Shown piece by piece: positions 1-13,320 of a stretch of 64,000 nt of DNA. The notes under the pieces are model-generated. The model saw only the letters and a program-made list of their open reading frames with translations, ran no database searches and was not told the DNA's origin. The DNA lies in assembly GCA_904063045.1 (NCBI GenBank), contig CAJFCJ010000012.1, forward strand, positions 124,001 through 188,000. Direction: 5' to 3'. A program made the position numbers and the translations under genes. The stretch comes from Dimorphilus gyrociliatus. Its lineage: Eukaryota; Annelida; Polychaeta; Dinophilidae. The first letter of the stretch is position 1. Each line of letters opens with the position of its first letter.

Positions 1-22
1 TATCTAAATAAAAGACAGTTAA

Positions 23-717
23 TTAATGCATAAGCTTGTTTAAAGTCTTTTTTATCCTTAAGCTGCTTAATCTCGCATCGTACTCGTGAGCCCAGCATTC
101 AATGGATATCTTTTGAAGCTTTTTACCTAGAAGCTAAATTTTTTAACTTTATAGCAAGTGATATATTTATATATACTGTATATATATATAAGTATATGTA
201 TACAATAAAACTGGAATAAACAAAAAATAAATGGTTTCTTACCATTTCTGTCTCCTCGCAATCGCTAAATACTGGTCTGCATCTATTCTGGCATACAATT
301 TGACGAATTTTGCCAATGCTCGTGTCGTGAGATATATTTTCGTAATAAGCAAGATTATACGTTTTAGAACTGTTTTTGACAAGTTCCCATCTGTGATAAA
401 TTTCCCAAAGAAACAATCCGAATGCGTAAACGTCACTCTTCTTGTAACAGTCAAAATTTGACGATTCTAGTGTACCGTCTAGAATTTCAGGTGAAAGATA
501 TCGTTTTGTTCCAGCCTATATAAGAAATATTACAATAGTATAGTATATGATCTAATAGGAAATTGCAATATATATTTTTTTTTAGAAATTTAATAGTTTC
601 ATTCTTTTGAACTGATAAGATAAGCATCTTATGATTGAAAGTAAAATTAGGTCATTATCATTTTGATTTACTTTTTAACGTATAATAAAATATCTAAATA
701 TATATATATATATACAG

Positions 718-749
<32 letters not shown>

Positions 750-2181
750 TATAGTTGGGAACTTACAATCAATTTAGGTAAATTTCCCAAATTAATCATC
801 TTTGTATCGCTATAATAAAGTACTGACACCCCAAAATCAGCTATACAGCAACGTAAATCATCTTTTATTAATACATTATTACTTTTGAAATCGCGATGAG
901 CTAAAGCAGGTTTTCTTTCTTTTCCGAAAATTTCAGTGTGTAAGTAAGCCAAGCCAGCAGCAGCTGACTGTATTATTCGAAGTAAATCTGTAGTTGATAT
1001 TTTTCTTTCTTGTAAATAATCAAAAACAGAACCATTCGAGTGATACTGAGTTATCAACCAAAACTGTGTTAGGCTATGTCTTGATGTAATATCTGAAGCT
1101 AAATAAGCAAGTATCGTTTCGTGACGTGGAAGAACCTATTATAAGTGTTTATTGCTGTAAAATGTAAACAAGTAATTTTTTCTTATATTAGGGATACCGT
1201 ATTATATATCTGACATTCTCTATTCCACGATTTTTCATTTAGGGAATAAAATATCTTAATAGCCACGTCATCTCCGTGTAAAGAACCTTTCCATACTTCT
1301 CCAAATTTTCCCCTACCGATTGTGTGTGATAATCGTATCTCATTAGCGACGGTTCTATGCATAAGGTATGGCAGACCCATTCCGCTACCGCTAGTTAGGT
1401 TTATATCACATTGTTCCTTTTGTAAAAATAAATATGAATAATAATATACTGTACACACATATATACATACATAAGAAGAACAGTATATTAACATTTAGGT
1501 TAAATGAAATGAAAGACAATAAACTCTAGTAATATTGTGAATATAATGAGGGAGGTTCAGTTATGCGTTTTTTCTTTTAAATTACACAGAAAATCCAAAA
1601 GTATGATAATGAAAGAAATTACGTGCTACAGTTATTTTCGTAATAATCTAAAGTACTCGCCTCTTCATTTATATTGGTAGAACTACATCTGAATTTATAA
1701 ATAACATAGTACGAAAAGATAGCAAGGGCGATCAATAAACCAACTATAATAGGAATTACAAAAGCCAGAACACTTGTATCAACTTTTTTAAGAGTTGAAG
1801 TGGTCTCCGCATAGCTGTATCCAAAATTCTTATTGCAGAAATTCGAATTGCAGCAGGTTATTTTAAAATAATCGGTTGGGGGGACTGTACATTGAATTTG
1901 ATTAAAACCAGCCAAACAACCTTGTTTTTCAATCGAACTTTTCGGTTCTTTAAGAATCGATGAGTAGCACTGCAATTATTGCATCACAAAAAAAAAGATA
2001 AAAAATAAACTTCACGGCTGTAAAAGTTATTTTATAAACTCTAAAATTTAAAAACATACAGTTAATCCTTCGCAAAAGGAATATTTTCCAACAGTATTTG
2101 TACATTCAGTTGCTGGTTTGCAATTACATCGAATAGATTGATTTTCAAACATTTCATTACAAGCTCTAGATCCAAAATGGG
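23..2181 (-). CDS. type I TGF-beta/BMP receptor serine/threonine kinase, ALK1/ALK2-like (first exon not certain)
   Basis: Exons, 5' to 3' on the minus strand: 2181-2060, 1969-1623, 1390-1198, 1135-767, 515-243, 118-23; all phases agree. The first two exons give a cysteine-rich activin-receptor ectodomain ending in a CCNSNFCN box, then one membrane segment (about VLAFVIPIIVGLLIALAIF). The third opens with a GS box (STGSGMGLP), the glycine loop GRGKFGEV and the VAIKIF lysine. Later exons hold HRDFKSNN, IADFG, the activation segment GTKRYLSPE and the C-terminal RLSSLRIKKTL typical of type I receptors. The L45 loop SDITSRHSLTQ is close to that of ALK1/ALK2, which by family knowledge directs Smad1/5/8. 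Oddities: DFG where type I receptors usually have DLG, HRDF for HRDL, SPE for APE, and a short segment before the last exon. It should bind BMP-like ligands at the cell surface with a type II partner. Identity as a type I receptor is very secure; the subclass is inferred from L45. Confidence 0.93.
697..746. repeat. TA microsatellite interrupted by TACAGTA
   Basis: A TA dinucleotide tract inside the fourth intron of the receptor gene (516-766), broken once by TACAGTA at 713-719. The same word recurs in other TA tracts of the window. No coding role. Confidence 0.85.
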
Positions 2182-2401
2182 CTAGAAAAACACTTGACTC
2201 GACACAATTATTAAGAGCATACAAAACAGAGCAAGATACGGCTTATCTGATAAAAATATCAAATTGCTTGGTTTGGTCTGCGTCAAACGTAAAAAAAACC
2301 TTGTTAATTTTTTTTTCTATTTAAATACATATTAATTAACTTTATATAAAGATACTATTGTTAAATTTAATGAAATATATATTCTAGGATAGAATGTAAA
2401 C

Positions 2402-2525
2402 AAGATAAACTAATTAAAAGTGATAATGAAAGGATAGAGGAAAAAAGTCGGAATTTTTTTTTCCTTCCCAGAAGTGTATTGATAGAAATAAAAGTTGACA
2501 TTATTCGAATAGACTTCTTTTTCAT
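2402..2525 (-). CDS. candidate first coding exon (signal peptide) of the type I receptor
   Basis: The ectodomain exon at 2181 starts in phase 1 after a good pyrimidine-rich acceptor (gtttttctag), so a signal-peptide exon must lie upstream. The next gene ends at 2670, which limits the space. An ATG at 2525 opens 41 codons rich in Leu, Ile and Ser (FRLFSSILSLSLLISLS) and reaches a GT at 2401 in phase 1, which joins correctly. The donor (GTTTAC) is weak and the basic stretch before the hydrophobic core is long for a signal peptide; a Met at residue 9 could be the true start. Inferred only from phase and hydrophobicity. Confidence 0.35.
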
Positions 2526-2669
2526 TCTTCTTTTTACAGTTACATAAAAAAAGTTTATAAATTATATTTATTTTTCAATATAGTATCGATTGAAAATCTT
2601 ACGCATGATTATCGCACTGCATACCTATCCATAGAAAAAAATACAATACGATATAATGAATTTAATCTA

Positions 2670-4228
2670 TTACACAACAACACCATCTTCCTTGTCTTCT
2701 GTTTGTTGACAGGATACCATGTGCTTTTTAGCATTTCTTGTGTTTAAAGAATCTCCTATACTACATGTTAGGTAAGGATAACACAAACACCTAACGCCGT
2801 CTATTGTTCTCCTACCACACGGTAGGAAAAATAATTTGACAAAAGTTTGCCGAAATAATTTTGAGCAAGCGCAATATATAATAAAGTTTACAGCACTATT
2901 TACTGCTAATAGCAAATCAGTATACTCTCTTATTCCTTTTCCTAAATTATCTTCTTCTGCGTAACCAATTTCAAAAATTGTTGACATCAGAGCGTCCGGC
3001 GTAATACATATGAGAAAAACAATAATAACAGTAATCAGCATTACAGTTACTCTATTCCGTGATACTTGTTTTTTGCCTTTCACTCTTTGCTTTCTTAGTG
3101 CACTTATTATTAATGCATTTAAAACAATTAGTACAGTCAATGGTATAAGAGATCTCAGAGCATTTTGTATCCACATATATACAGTCATGAAATCTCCATT
3201 TTCACCGAGGCTTGTTAAAGCAATTTTATATCGTGTTTGATTCAATTTTTTATCAGTTTGTATCTCTTTTTTGTAGCGTAAAGCACTAGGAATGGCTAAT
3301 ATGCTCATAGTTAGAAAGACTAGAACTGAAATGATCTTTGCTCTTCTTACTGTGCACCAAATTTTCGCTTTGGTCGCCTTGATTTGGTCGTAGATGAAAT
3401 ATTATAAAATTGATTGTTTTTAATTTCATGACTAATTAGATAAGCAGTAATTGATTTCTAAAAAGGATATTATTCTTAGGTATATACTGTATATATACAA
3501 AAGTACTGTACGTATTTAAGTAAATATATACAGTATATACTGTATATACTGTATATATATATAGTAATACATATATGGTATATAAAAGTATATAACTTAG
3601 CCAAGCTTTCTATATTTATTAATTTATACGCAAAATTAGTCAGTAATTACTCAAGCCTATTAGTAAGGTTTTTCTCGTTGTCTGTAAAAGCAATTGTAGA
3701 TATCATCGCTTTCGCTTTCTGCTTGCAACTCTGAGTTCTTTGAAAAAGCTTAAGTATCAATCTACTATATGTTTTGACTTTTAACTATAAACTTTTAACT
3801 CTTCTTATATAATATTTCATCTGTACCTTGCATATAAAAATATATCTTTCAGCAGCAACTGAGACAGTTAACCATGCACAAACGCATACTGATTCATTGA
3901 AAATGTAATGAGATATTGGATATATATAGCCCATCATGGTGTTCGCTTGGGTCGGATTAGTCCTGATAAGAATAAGATTTATCCAATATAATGTATCATT
4001 AAATAATTTAATAAGATCTGCTATTGACAAGGCGGACAGAAAGGTATTGGTAGATGTAATCATATTTTTGTTGCTCAGAACAATGAGAGTTAGAATGTTT
4101 CCACTGATACCAAATATGCAAATTGTCGGAAGGAGAATGAGACCAGTTACAAATTGAGCAGTTTCATAGAAAGATTCATAGTTTGATATATTTTTTGCAG
4201 TTGTAAGCTGAGGGAAAAGAAGAATCAT
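2670..4228 (-). CDS. rhodopsin-family peptide GPCR, FMRFamide-receptor-like
   Basis: Two exons, 4228-3827 and 3377-2670, join in phase 0 after ERYIFICK, giving 369 residues from the Met at 4228. Seven hydrophobic segments can be placed: the first with the GN pair (GISGNILTL), the second with SIADL, the third ending in ERY (the DRY motif), the fifth near IPLTVLIVLNALII, the sixth with FLICITPD, and the seventh with NSAVNFIIY in place of NPxxY. The join rebuilds an intracellular loop 2 (CKATKAKIWCTVRRAK) very like that of FMRFamide and related neuropeptide receptors, and CITPDALM in the sixth helix also fits. The tail is Cys-rich and may be palmitoylated. It probably couples a neuropeptide to a G protein at the plasma membrane; the ligand cannot be told. 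The 449-base intron contains a cluster of TACTGTA words. Confidence 0.88.
3480..3562. repeat. cluster of TACTGTA/TACAGTA words in TA-rich intron
   Basis: Five copies of TACTGTA or its complement TACAGTA (starting at 3485, 3504, 3529, 3538 and 3547) lie within about 70 bases of TA-rich intron. This is the densest cluster in the window and could be simple-repeat drift or nested transposon excision scars. Confidence 0.6.
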
Positions 4229-7200
4229 TAGAAACTAATTTAATTTCTATCCTACACAATAATTCCTAAAAGAAATTATTCAATTTATATTGGCTATAAC
4301 AATTTTCACTATTTTGCTAACGCTTCAAGGTTCCATTTAAAGTGCAGTAAATTTAACACCGAAGTAATACTATTTATTTTTACCGAATGAGAAATGATAC
4401 ATAAATAGTATAAATGACTTTTTTCTCTCATTTAATGCCACTTTGAGAAGTAAAAATTATAGAAAATTTATCATTCAAATTGACTTAAATACCGAGATAG
4501 CATCAAACTTTGAGATCATATAGATAATAGTGTATATCCTGAAGTCAAATTGGAATACGTTCTTGGCATACATTTCCTTGGAAAGAAATTAATGGGGGAA
4601 GAAAGACATTGAGTGTTCTTATCGAAAGCTCTGAAAAGCAGTACATTAGATTCTTTAACGCTTGTGCTTAAAAATGGAATCGGTATACTGTCGTAAGACC
4701 AAGATAAAAAAAAGCTTTTAGCATGGTGTCATTCAATAATTAATATAAGGAGATGCTAATATATTGTCTTTTTAATAAGAAACAAACTGTAATTCTTAGA
4801 TTAGTTTACAGATTAAGATTCTTAGATTACCGACTTTTATTAATATAAAAAACTGAGATTAGTGGAAATGAGGAATACAAAAATTAGTAGAAGAGGAGTA
4901 AAGCCGAGAAATCCGAAAAAAAAATAAACAAATACTTTTTGCTACTTTTAGAAAAAAACTTCAGAATATTAAATTAATTGGCTGAAGCTTCAATTTAGAC
5001 TTTTGTGTTTGTTATTTTTTCTCAATTTGTTTCAATTGAATATAAAAGTTGTAGAAAGAACTCTCCAACTACTACATAAACGTTATTAGAATTCTTACAG
5101 TTTTTTTTTGTTCCAACAGCCTAGATTAAATCTTTTCAAAACAACTAAAGTTTGTATCCTTTACCTTTTAATTCGAAAAGATTCAATTAGTAATCTGAAT
5201 GACTAGGGACTGGTAAAAATTTACGACAACGTCCAACGTCAATGCTGTTTGTCAGTACCTTTTATCTCAAACAACATACCTCTTAACTATTGTACTCATA
5301 CTAGAAGAAACAAATACATTTGCAAAAGCTTTAACTCAAGTTCCTCTCTTCACCGTACTTAAGAGACTTTTATCTTGCGTCACGTCTAATTTAAAGTTCT
5401 TTCTCTATATTCTCTGCGACTTAAATAAGTCATAAATTAATTTAGTTTTTAAGCCTCTTTATAATATTCTTTTTAATTATGTAAACAAAAAATAAAGCTA
5501 TATTCAGGCCTTTAGGGAATTTCTGCTCACCATTAACGATTTTCATCTGTCTAAATATGTTTAAAAATTAGACTACTAATAAAACTTTTATATTCTTATT
5601 TAAACAAGCGTTTCAATACAATGTACAAGTATCCTTAGGTTAAGAGGTAACTTACATATCTGGCTTGCAATTTCTTTCATTAATCGTTCCCTAGCAAAAA
5701 TTTTATTCAACAGTATATTGCGATGCCGATATTTTTTTGCCTTTTATCCTTATTTTTTACATTTTCCAATTTCTAGGCACTATTTATAGATAATAAATCA
5801 CTTTACGGTTTGCATAAATTATGCGTTTCTTTTTATGTAGCCTATATAAAATTGTACATCACTCTTAATTCTCCGAATGAAAGTTGTCAAGGTTAGAAAA
5901 GTCAATGAAGAAAAATCTTTCTCTTCCATCCGCAAATAAATTAGATGCAATTCTAGCTATGTATACACGTGAAAAGATAAAATACATCCCGTATATTGGT
6001 TTACATGTTTTATATGCTTTGTATATTTAATATTATTAGCATACTTTCTCTCCTTTCCGCAGTTGATATAGACCCCTTCGCAAGATATATAGTATTATGT
6101 TAACTAATTGCCATGCTCTTTTACTCTATTTTATATACACACTCCAGCGTTATTATTCTACTCTTTAGACGTACATTCAGATGTACAATACACACCGTAA
6201 GACATGTTTGTATTATGATTATTATAATTTGGCGTATTAAAGATAACATTAAATAAACCGACAAGAAAACAATTTGTAAATGTGCCTATATTTCTCAGAT
6301 ATTAATAGCATAAAGTTCTTTGTGATATATTACTAAACATAAATACTGTATGTAAATTCAACTATGAATAAGAAATATCATTTTCAATCATTATTATTTT
6401 AAAAACTGAATCGGTATCTTTTATTGTCAATTTTTGAAAAAGCTTTGTTTTTAAAAGAATGTCAAAGAAATTTATTATTATTACATTTGATGGAAGATAA
6501 AGTATTGGAAATAATTAACCAAGACGATATAGTATTTCTTTTCATGTATGGTTTATACTAATGTAAATTAATAACACAATGTAAAAAGACGTCAATATAT
6601 CTGTAACTCTTTGTACACTGTAAATACTGTGCATATTCTAATTGATTTGATTTTTGAGCTCTTACTCTGAAAAAATAACCAGAATTCTTAAGGAAACCAA
6701 GAGGATTAACGTCACTCCAGCACGAATAGGTTAAAAGTCAACAACCAAGAATGCTTTTATTAGACTTTACTACCTACTTCTCTATAAAGAGTTAGGTTAT
6801 AATCAGCTCTTTTAAAAGTATTAATATATACGCATATATAAAATTGTATGCGAAATAGAATAGAAGAGGTAATAAGTTATTCAAGATAAAGATTTAGTTA
6901 AAGATTTGTGAGTTTAACACAAATATTATTGATTTTACGATAAAGTATATATGTTTTCTTTAAAATGCATGGAATCAATAGATTAACTGTCAATGAAAGT
7001 GCGTTCTATACTGTACAGTATGAATTTATCCTTAGAATATCAGTAAAAACAATTTTGACCATCATAACAAAAGTTAATCTTCGTTCTATATTTGTTATAC
7101 GGTATATACGTAAACCTCATATTAAGTAAATACTGTATATGAATAGTTTGTATATATTAGATGATTCCATCATAGCAAATAATAAATATATTAAAATTCT

Positions 7201-10200
7201 ATACTACTGGGATATTCTTTCCTGTCTAAGGAAACAAAATTTTAGTTCTGCTGATGAACAAAAAAATAGTATTTCTTATCAATTAAACATTTCACCCTAT
7301 TTATCAAATGATATATATATTAGTATATATGCATATATATATATCACTTGAATATCATTTCATCTGTAATTGTTTTAATTATATATCTTTTTTTGATTGA
7401 ATATTGAATATAATATTATATGAAATACTTAAAGATGAAATTATTTAACCTTTTCATAATAAAAAATAATTATCTATCTTTAACGAGTGAACTAAGGAGA
7501 CCTATTCATATTAATTCATTTTGCTATTTAATTTCTTGGATCTAAACGGAGTACAGAATATATGTTTAATTATTTATAAGATATGTCGTTTAACAGTACA
7601 CTCTATCTTTTTTAAAGACGTTCATAGGAGAGACAGTCAAAAGTAAAAAGCCAATAATCACTTCTTTTGGATAAAGAATATAACTCAAAGCAGCATGCTT
7701 CACTTTGACAATTATTGGTGGATGAAACATCTTGAATCTACATGAATCATACTTCTAAGCAATGAGTCAGCATTGGATAAAAGTAAAAGTATAGCTGGAA
7801 GCGTGTGCAGTTTCGTAAACAACACTAAGAAGAGCATGTTGCATATATGTCTAATATATTATAATCTAAAATATATACAGTATATATATACTGCATATAT
7901 GACATACTTGTAGCATCTTTTTGGTTATTTCTAAAAATTAATTGGCGTCTTATTCATTGATTTTTTAGGCCTAATAACAACAAAAAAGAAGAATCTTTTC
8001 CTCCTTTTGATTCTTTTATTATATTAATTACGCTTGTTTGAATCAAGTCTTCTTAAAAGGAAAATTTAAAAAAAATGTACTTCAATTAGAGTATGGATAT
8101 TCTACTAGTCAAATTAAGAATAAAATTCTAAGCTTTATTGCTGGTGTTATAGCAGATTCCACACAAAAGATCGCCTTACTTATCATTTTGTAGTTTCATC
8201 ATTATTTAATGAGAGGAGACGAGTATGAGTTGACGAATTCATGAAATAAGAGGCCATATCTTTTCTAAAAAAGCTACTATACAACCTTAGAAGTAAACTG
8301 TATCATTTATTTATTATGTGATATTAAATATATATTTTACAGTGTCCTATATATAAAATTGCAATAACAAAATTATGTAAATATACAATGAAAACTTGAG
8401 ATTAGAATGAGTGTGCTTATTATAGAAAAAATTCTATTCACTAGATAACTCAATACTAACTCATGTTTGTATGTGCTGACACTTAATTAGACTTATTTAG
8501 GCTAAGTAGCCAATAATATGGATAAGCAAAACTATTCCAGCGGTTTCCGTTAATGATTGGCTTTCAGTGTTTAATTATTTCCATAGTAGTAAAGGTTTTT
8601 AAATGTATAAAGTTATGTTAAAAACAAAAAGAAAATATATCAAAAATCCCTTTCACATTAGCCTCCATACAGTTGAAGTAGAGATTCAATATTTTGAACA
8701 AATATTAACTCCTTTTCTTATAATCAATTAGCATTAAGGGAAATTACACTATTTGCTATATCTAAACGCACAAAACATATTGGCATGTATATGTTGTATA
8801 GTTTAATTTTCTGTTAAAATCAATATTATCCGTTTCTGCACTACTTATCCGGGAACCTATGTTTAATTTTCTATCGGTTTATTATCACCTTTAAAATTTT
8901 TTTAAATTATAGATTATTGACCAAATAATCAACACTTACATTTTCCATTTTTTTATTCTAGTTTGGGATGCGGTCTTATCCTTGCTGTCAATTGAAGAAA
9001 AAGAAAATGAATAATATTTAATTCTTATAAGAATATAAGAAAAAAGAAGAACTTTCCCAGCAAAAACATATACTAATATACATATACTTGCATACAACAA
9101 TAAGAGTTGTAAAGCTTGACTAAAAAACCTACAACTATAGTTTAAATATAGTACGAAACCTCTTGCCAATGATATGAAGAGCTGAAAAACTTATACTATA
9201 CCAAAAACTTGTTGCTAGATTTATAGTAAAAGTTCTCGAAATATTGAGTATATTCGGTATAATTTATGGGATGTAAGTAAAGTAGACGTCTATATATATA
9301 TATATACATATATAAATTGAGTATTAATGTACGTTATAATAATCTATTGAGAGCTATAAAACATTTTTATACTTCTTTTTTACTAAAAAAAAACAGCATC
9401 TATAGAAGAACTTCGGTGAGTTACTTTTATGTATAATTCTTTTATTATTTGGAAATCAATAGATAAATGTTTTTGAAGATGATTCTGTTTATTCGTGCGT
9501 GAAAAACTATATTTTTCGATAGATATGCTCCTTTGTTGAACATCTTTAAAAAGAGAGAATAATACATAATTAGGCGTGAATAAATAAACCTTTCATATAC
9601 ATATACATGTAGCTACATTGTATTATTCCCTGAATCATATTAGAACTTGTTAATTCTAATTTTTGTGTGTACTTCCTCAAGTAATGAAATAATAGTACTT
9701 TTTCGGTATCTAATTGCAAAAATAAGGATTATTCAATTAGAAAAGAGGAATAGTATCCAAGATAAAAAAGAACATTTAAATTTTATTTGATATTTAATTC
9801 ATAATAGAAGGAAAAAGCGATAAAATGTTAATTTAACATTAATTATCCGATATGTTTAAAAATAGATCATTTTCTAAAGATTAAATAAATAATAGTTAAA
9901 ATGTATTTAGTTTAAATATCCTTGAAAGTAAAAGATACGATTTAATGATTAGTTTTGAGTAAATTGCTTGAAATAAGAATAAAAAATATTTAATATTAAA
10001 TTAATCATAGAAATCTTATAGAAGCAGAATAATTTTAAACGTAAAATTCGTAATTAATACACTTATATATATATATATATATATATATTAAAATATAAAA
10101 TCTGTAATGTAACTCTTATATCTAAAGTTTAATTATATATTTATATATATATATACAGCATATATACTTAGAAAGAATATTCCTAGATTTTCGGCTATCA

Positions 10201-10985
10201 TTCCTAAATAATCTATGTTTTTTATTACAATCTTGTTCATTTAATTGTTAAAAAGCATCCAATTCTTTTTTGTTATAAGATAAAATCACATTTTTTCCAA
10301 TGAATATAACAACGAAAAAAGTTTTACCTATGACGATCAACATATAGAATTTTCTCATTTTGGTTCGCAGCACAAATGTGGAATGCTAATCAAGAACTTA
10401 GATGGCGCTGAGGTTGCATTAGTATTTTTTGACCACATTTGCGGAAGTAAGTCTAGGAGTATCTAAAAATATACGAAATTGAAAACTAAGTGAAATTAAT
10501 TTTTAATAGACATCCAGCATTGAAACACTATTAAATGAAGTACAAGTAATAAAACGTACAACTGCCCATTTACTTTTATTACCATAAAATAAAAAGATTA
10601 TGTATCCAAGCGAAGAAAAATCTTGGTTATCAGCAGTCTAAAAATTGCAAAATTAAAAAGAAAACGCAGCTAGAAACATCGTATTTTTTTATAATATAGA
10701 TTTCTGTAAAGGCTGAAGGTAAGCTTTTCTTGGGTCAATTGGTGTTATAATTGAGAAAAAGAAAGAGGCAGAGATGGCTTCCTTTAGAAAACACACAATA
10801 GGATATAGACTAGAAAATAGAGACTGAAATAAATTTTTTGCTTACTTACCACAACTTAAATCCAATGAGCAATATTGAAGTATTATTAAATTGTCCCTCC
10901 GTTAGATAAAATGTAGGCCAATGAATAAGTTTTTTTCTTTCTTTCTTTCTCATTCCGGATTCCGAAAGCAATAGATTTTAATATA
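4229..10985. other. gene-poor intergenic stretch
   Basis: Very AT-rich sequence with no frame above about 80 codons showing domain features or coherent splice phase. It contains TA tracts (9293-9313, 10061-10088), scattered TACTGTA/TACAGTA words (6344, 7009, 7014, 7131, 7877) and a CTTT tract at 10931-10950. Short open frames at 7139-7351 (+) and 8936-9169 (-) look like chance. I see no gene here, though short exons with unfamiliar sequence could be missed. Confidence 0.6.
10400..10408 (+). promoter_or_regulatory. CTCF-type core AGATGGCGC
   Basis: Matches the core AGRKGGCRS of the CTCF consensus, but the five bases upstream do not fit. Weak alone; listed because related full-length matches occur elsewhere in the window. 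Confidence 0.25.
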
Positions 10986-11690
10986 CAGCGGTCAAAAGTA
11001 TTGTTGTCACACTAAAAATTAGTATATAATTCTGTTTTCACGATTGCATTAAAATCTGTTAATAATTATACATTACTATTAGTGATAATGAATATGATAA
11101 TGTATGAAAATTACGCTTGTAAATCTTGGATCTTTTGAAAGTTTAGGTTAAACATTTTTCTTAAATGAAAATTGCAAAAATATTTAAACTACAGCTGTTT
11201 CTCTCTCTATTGTAGTTATCATTGTAACATTTCTTATTTTAGCCTTAGTTTGCTACAGCCATGAATTCAACACAAAATTTAATGAATATGAGGTTGATTT
11301 TGTCCACGCCTTAAAGATGGCTGTTTCAAATTTTCTGTAGACTGAAACTGCCTTTCACCTTCGTATACTTGCCTTGTCATCATTCACCATATATCCTCTA
11401 TAATATTTAATATGGAAAATTGATGGCTAATCTAGTGGAAAAATAATACCTGGACCATAGAGAGCATGAGGGGAAGAAATGAAATAGCCTTGCTTTTACC
11501 TGCCTGCATCCTGGGCATAGCAACTGTTGGGGAGTCTTTCCTTCATAGGAAGCTCCTTCCCATATCATTACACTACCTCGACTACTATACATCTTAGGAA
11601 AAATTCTTACAAAGGTCTTGCTAAAAGTAAGCCCAGACATCAGGTCGATCTGAATTAAACTCCATTTCAAGAAAAGACTACACAATCAGG
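10986..11690 (-). mobile_element. degenerate Tc1/mariner-type DNA transposon fragment
   Basis: At 10986, directly after a TA, stands CAGCGGTCAAAAGTATTG, which has the form of many Tc1-like terminal inverted repeats (CAG start, GGTCAAAAGTATT core, TA target). About 400 bases inside, on the minus strand (11685-11407), an open frame contains RTFVRI-like and GSVMIWEGASYEGKT segments resembling the conserved transposase core (GSVMVWGxxSxxGKT). The reading drifts out of similarity downstream and stop codons flank it, so no intact transposase remains. I did not find the opposite terminal repeat. The visible one would be the 3' end because the transposase points toward it. The right boundary is approximate. 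Confidence 0.5.
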
Positions 11691-13004
11691 CAAAACCAAA
11701 TTATAACAAACTTTTATAATGACCAGAATGTTTTTGTACATTGTCAAATTATAAAATTAAATTACTTTATACGGTTAAAAATGCTTATAAACTTCTTCCA
11801 TATCCATAAAATAAATATAAAAATCGATAATTTTATACTTGTTTATAGTTGTTATTCTCTGTTGTTTTATCCAAGTCTCTCTTTTCATAGTCTTTGGAAA
11901 CTTTTAAGAGAGCTGTTAATAATTATATAAAGTATGGTAATTGAAAACCTAAAAACGTTTTTTAAAGTTTTATAATCAACGGATCTTCTCTGTAAACAAA
12001 CACCTTAAAACTGCAAAATAGCGAATTAGATAAATAATCCGTCAATAAGAGAAGGCAATGAAAAACTAACAATAGATAATCAATCATGACCTATAATAAT
12101 TCAACACTAAGTAAAATTGCATTATGAATTTGATACTAAAATTATAGACATAAATAAAAAGTTTATAACATGTTTATACATGAAAAGTAGAAATACAACA
12201 TCAAATACTTTCAGATAATCGAATAATTGAAATTTTATAGGTAAGTGAGTTTAAATAGAATGTTATGAATATATTCTTCATTTCTTTTGAGATCATGTTT
12301 AAAGTGTGAAAATGAAGTTTAATTATAGAATGTTTTTTAATTGGTAATTAATCGTAATCTTATTTATATCTTGTTGTAAGAGACGCTTGAAATATTTATA
12401 ACAAGATTGCTAATGCAGAATGTTTCCTATCAACAATTAAGCAAGAATGGCCACTAATTGAGATTAAAAAAATAGCAAATCCCCGTAACATATGTAGTAT
12501 AGCATTTATTTTTAACTAAATACAGTATATAGAGTATATAGGGACGGCTATCAGAATCAATATTAAGTTAAGACAACTTATATATAAAGGGTTTTTCATT
12601 CTTATGGTTCTTGTTTCGTGACATTTTATATAAAAGGCAGCTTTTTTTTATGAGGTTTAATACAAATCCTTTGCTCCTTAGAAAAAATTTAGAGATCATG
12701 CACTAATATGAGTTAAATACAATCACGATGGGGCTAGCTTGTAGAGAGATATAAAACGAGCAAATTTTTTAGCCACCAACATTTCAACGTCTCTTTTCAG
12801 CAATGAAGAATAGCTAAGCTTTAATATATTTTTTCCAATTTATACGTTTTGGATGGTTTCATATATATGATATATCAAAAACTAGTTGCTATAACGTTAA
12901 CATTTCTTGGAATGTACTCGATTTTGACTAATAAAGTGAAATTTTGCCAAATTCCTCTAATGGTACATGTTGAGTGAGGTGCCATATTGGTAATTTTAGT
13001 CTCC

Positions 13005-13320
13005 CGCTTCCCTCCCCCTCCCCTCCCTTCCAATACCAACTGCCTTTTCCTTCTCTGTCGCCGATATTCTCTCTCTCTCTCTCTTTCAACTTTCGCTCCC
13101 TCCAAATCCTTACGGTTTATTTCTCCTACTCTTGACAGTGTGTTGTCTCCATTATCTATCTATATTTTTTTTCTCAGCTCTCCCCTATTTCCTTGCCCTT
13201 CCTGCTACCTCCTCTATTTCTGAGCTCTCTCTCTCTCTCTCTCTCTCTGTCTCACTCTCGCTCTGTCTATCTTGCCCTATTTTTCTCTTACTCTCTTTTT
13301 TCCAGCTTCCTTTCCTTTTA
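13005..13320 (+). repeat. polypyrimidine island with CT microsatellites
   Basis: About 300 bases in which the plus strand is overwhelmingly C and T, including CCCTCCCC-type runs and two CT dinucleotide tracts (about 13071-13083 and 13224-13250). It is markedly more GC-rich than its surroundings. The long open frames here are a by-product of lacking purines, not coding evidence. Confidence 0.85.

Noticed and set aside
7139..7351. 70-codon open frame on the plus strand
   Set aside because: Ends in a TA microsatellite (Ile/Tyr run), with no domain, no splice support and chance-like composition.
8936..9169. 77-codon minus-strand frame with a hydrophobic stretch
   Set aside because: Hydrophobic frames are frequent in AT-rich DNA; no partner exons or recognisable motif.
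10375..10448. Inverted repeat CAAATGTGG / CCACATTTG with about 60 bases between, considered as a MITE
   Set aside because: Nine-base arms without a target duplication or further symmetry are too weak.
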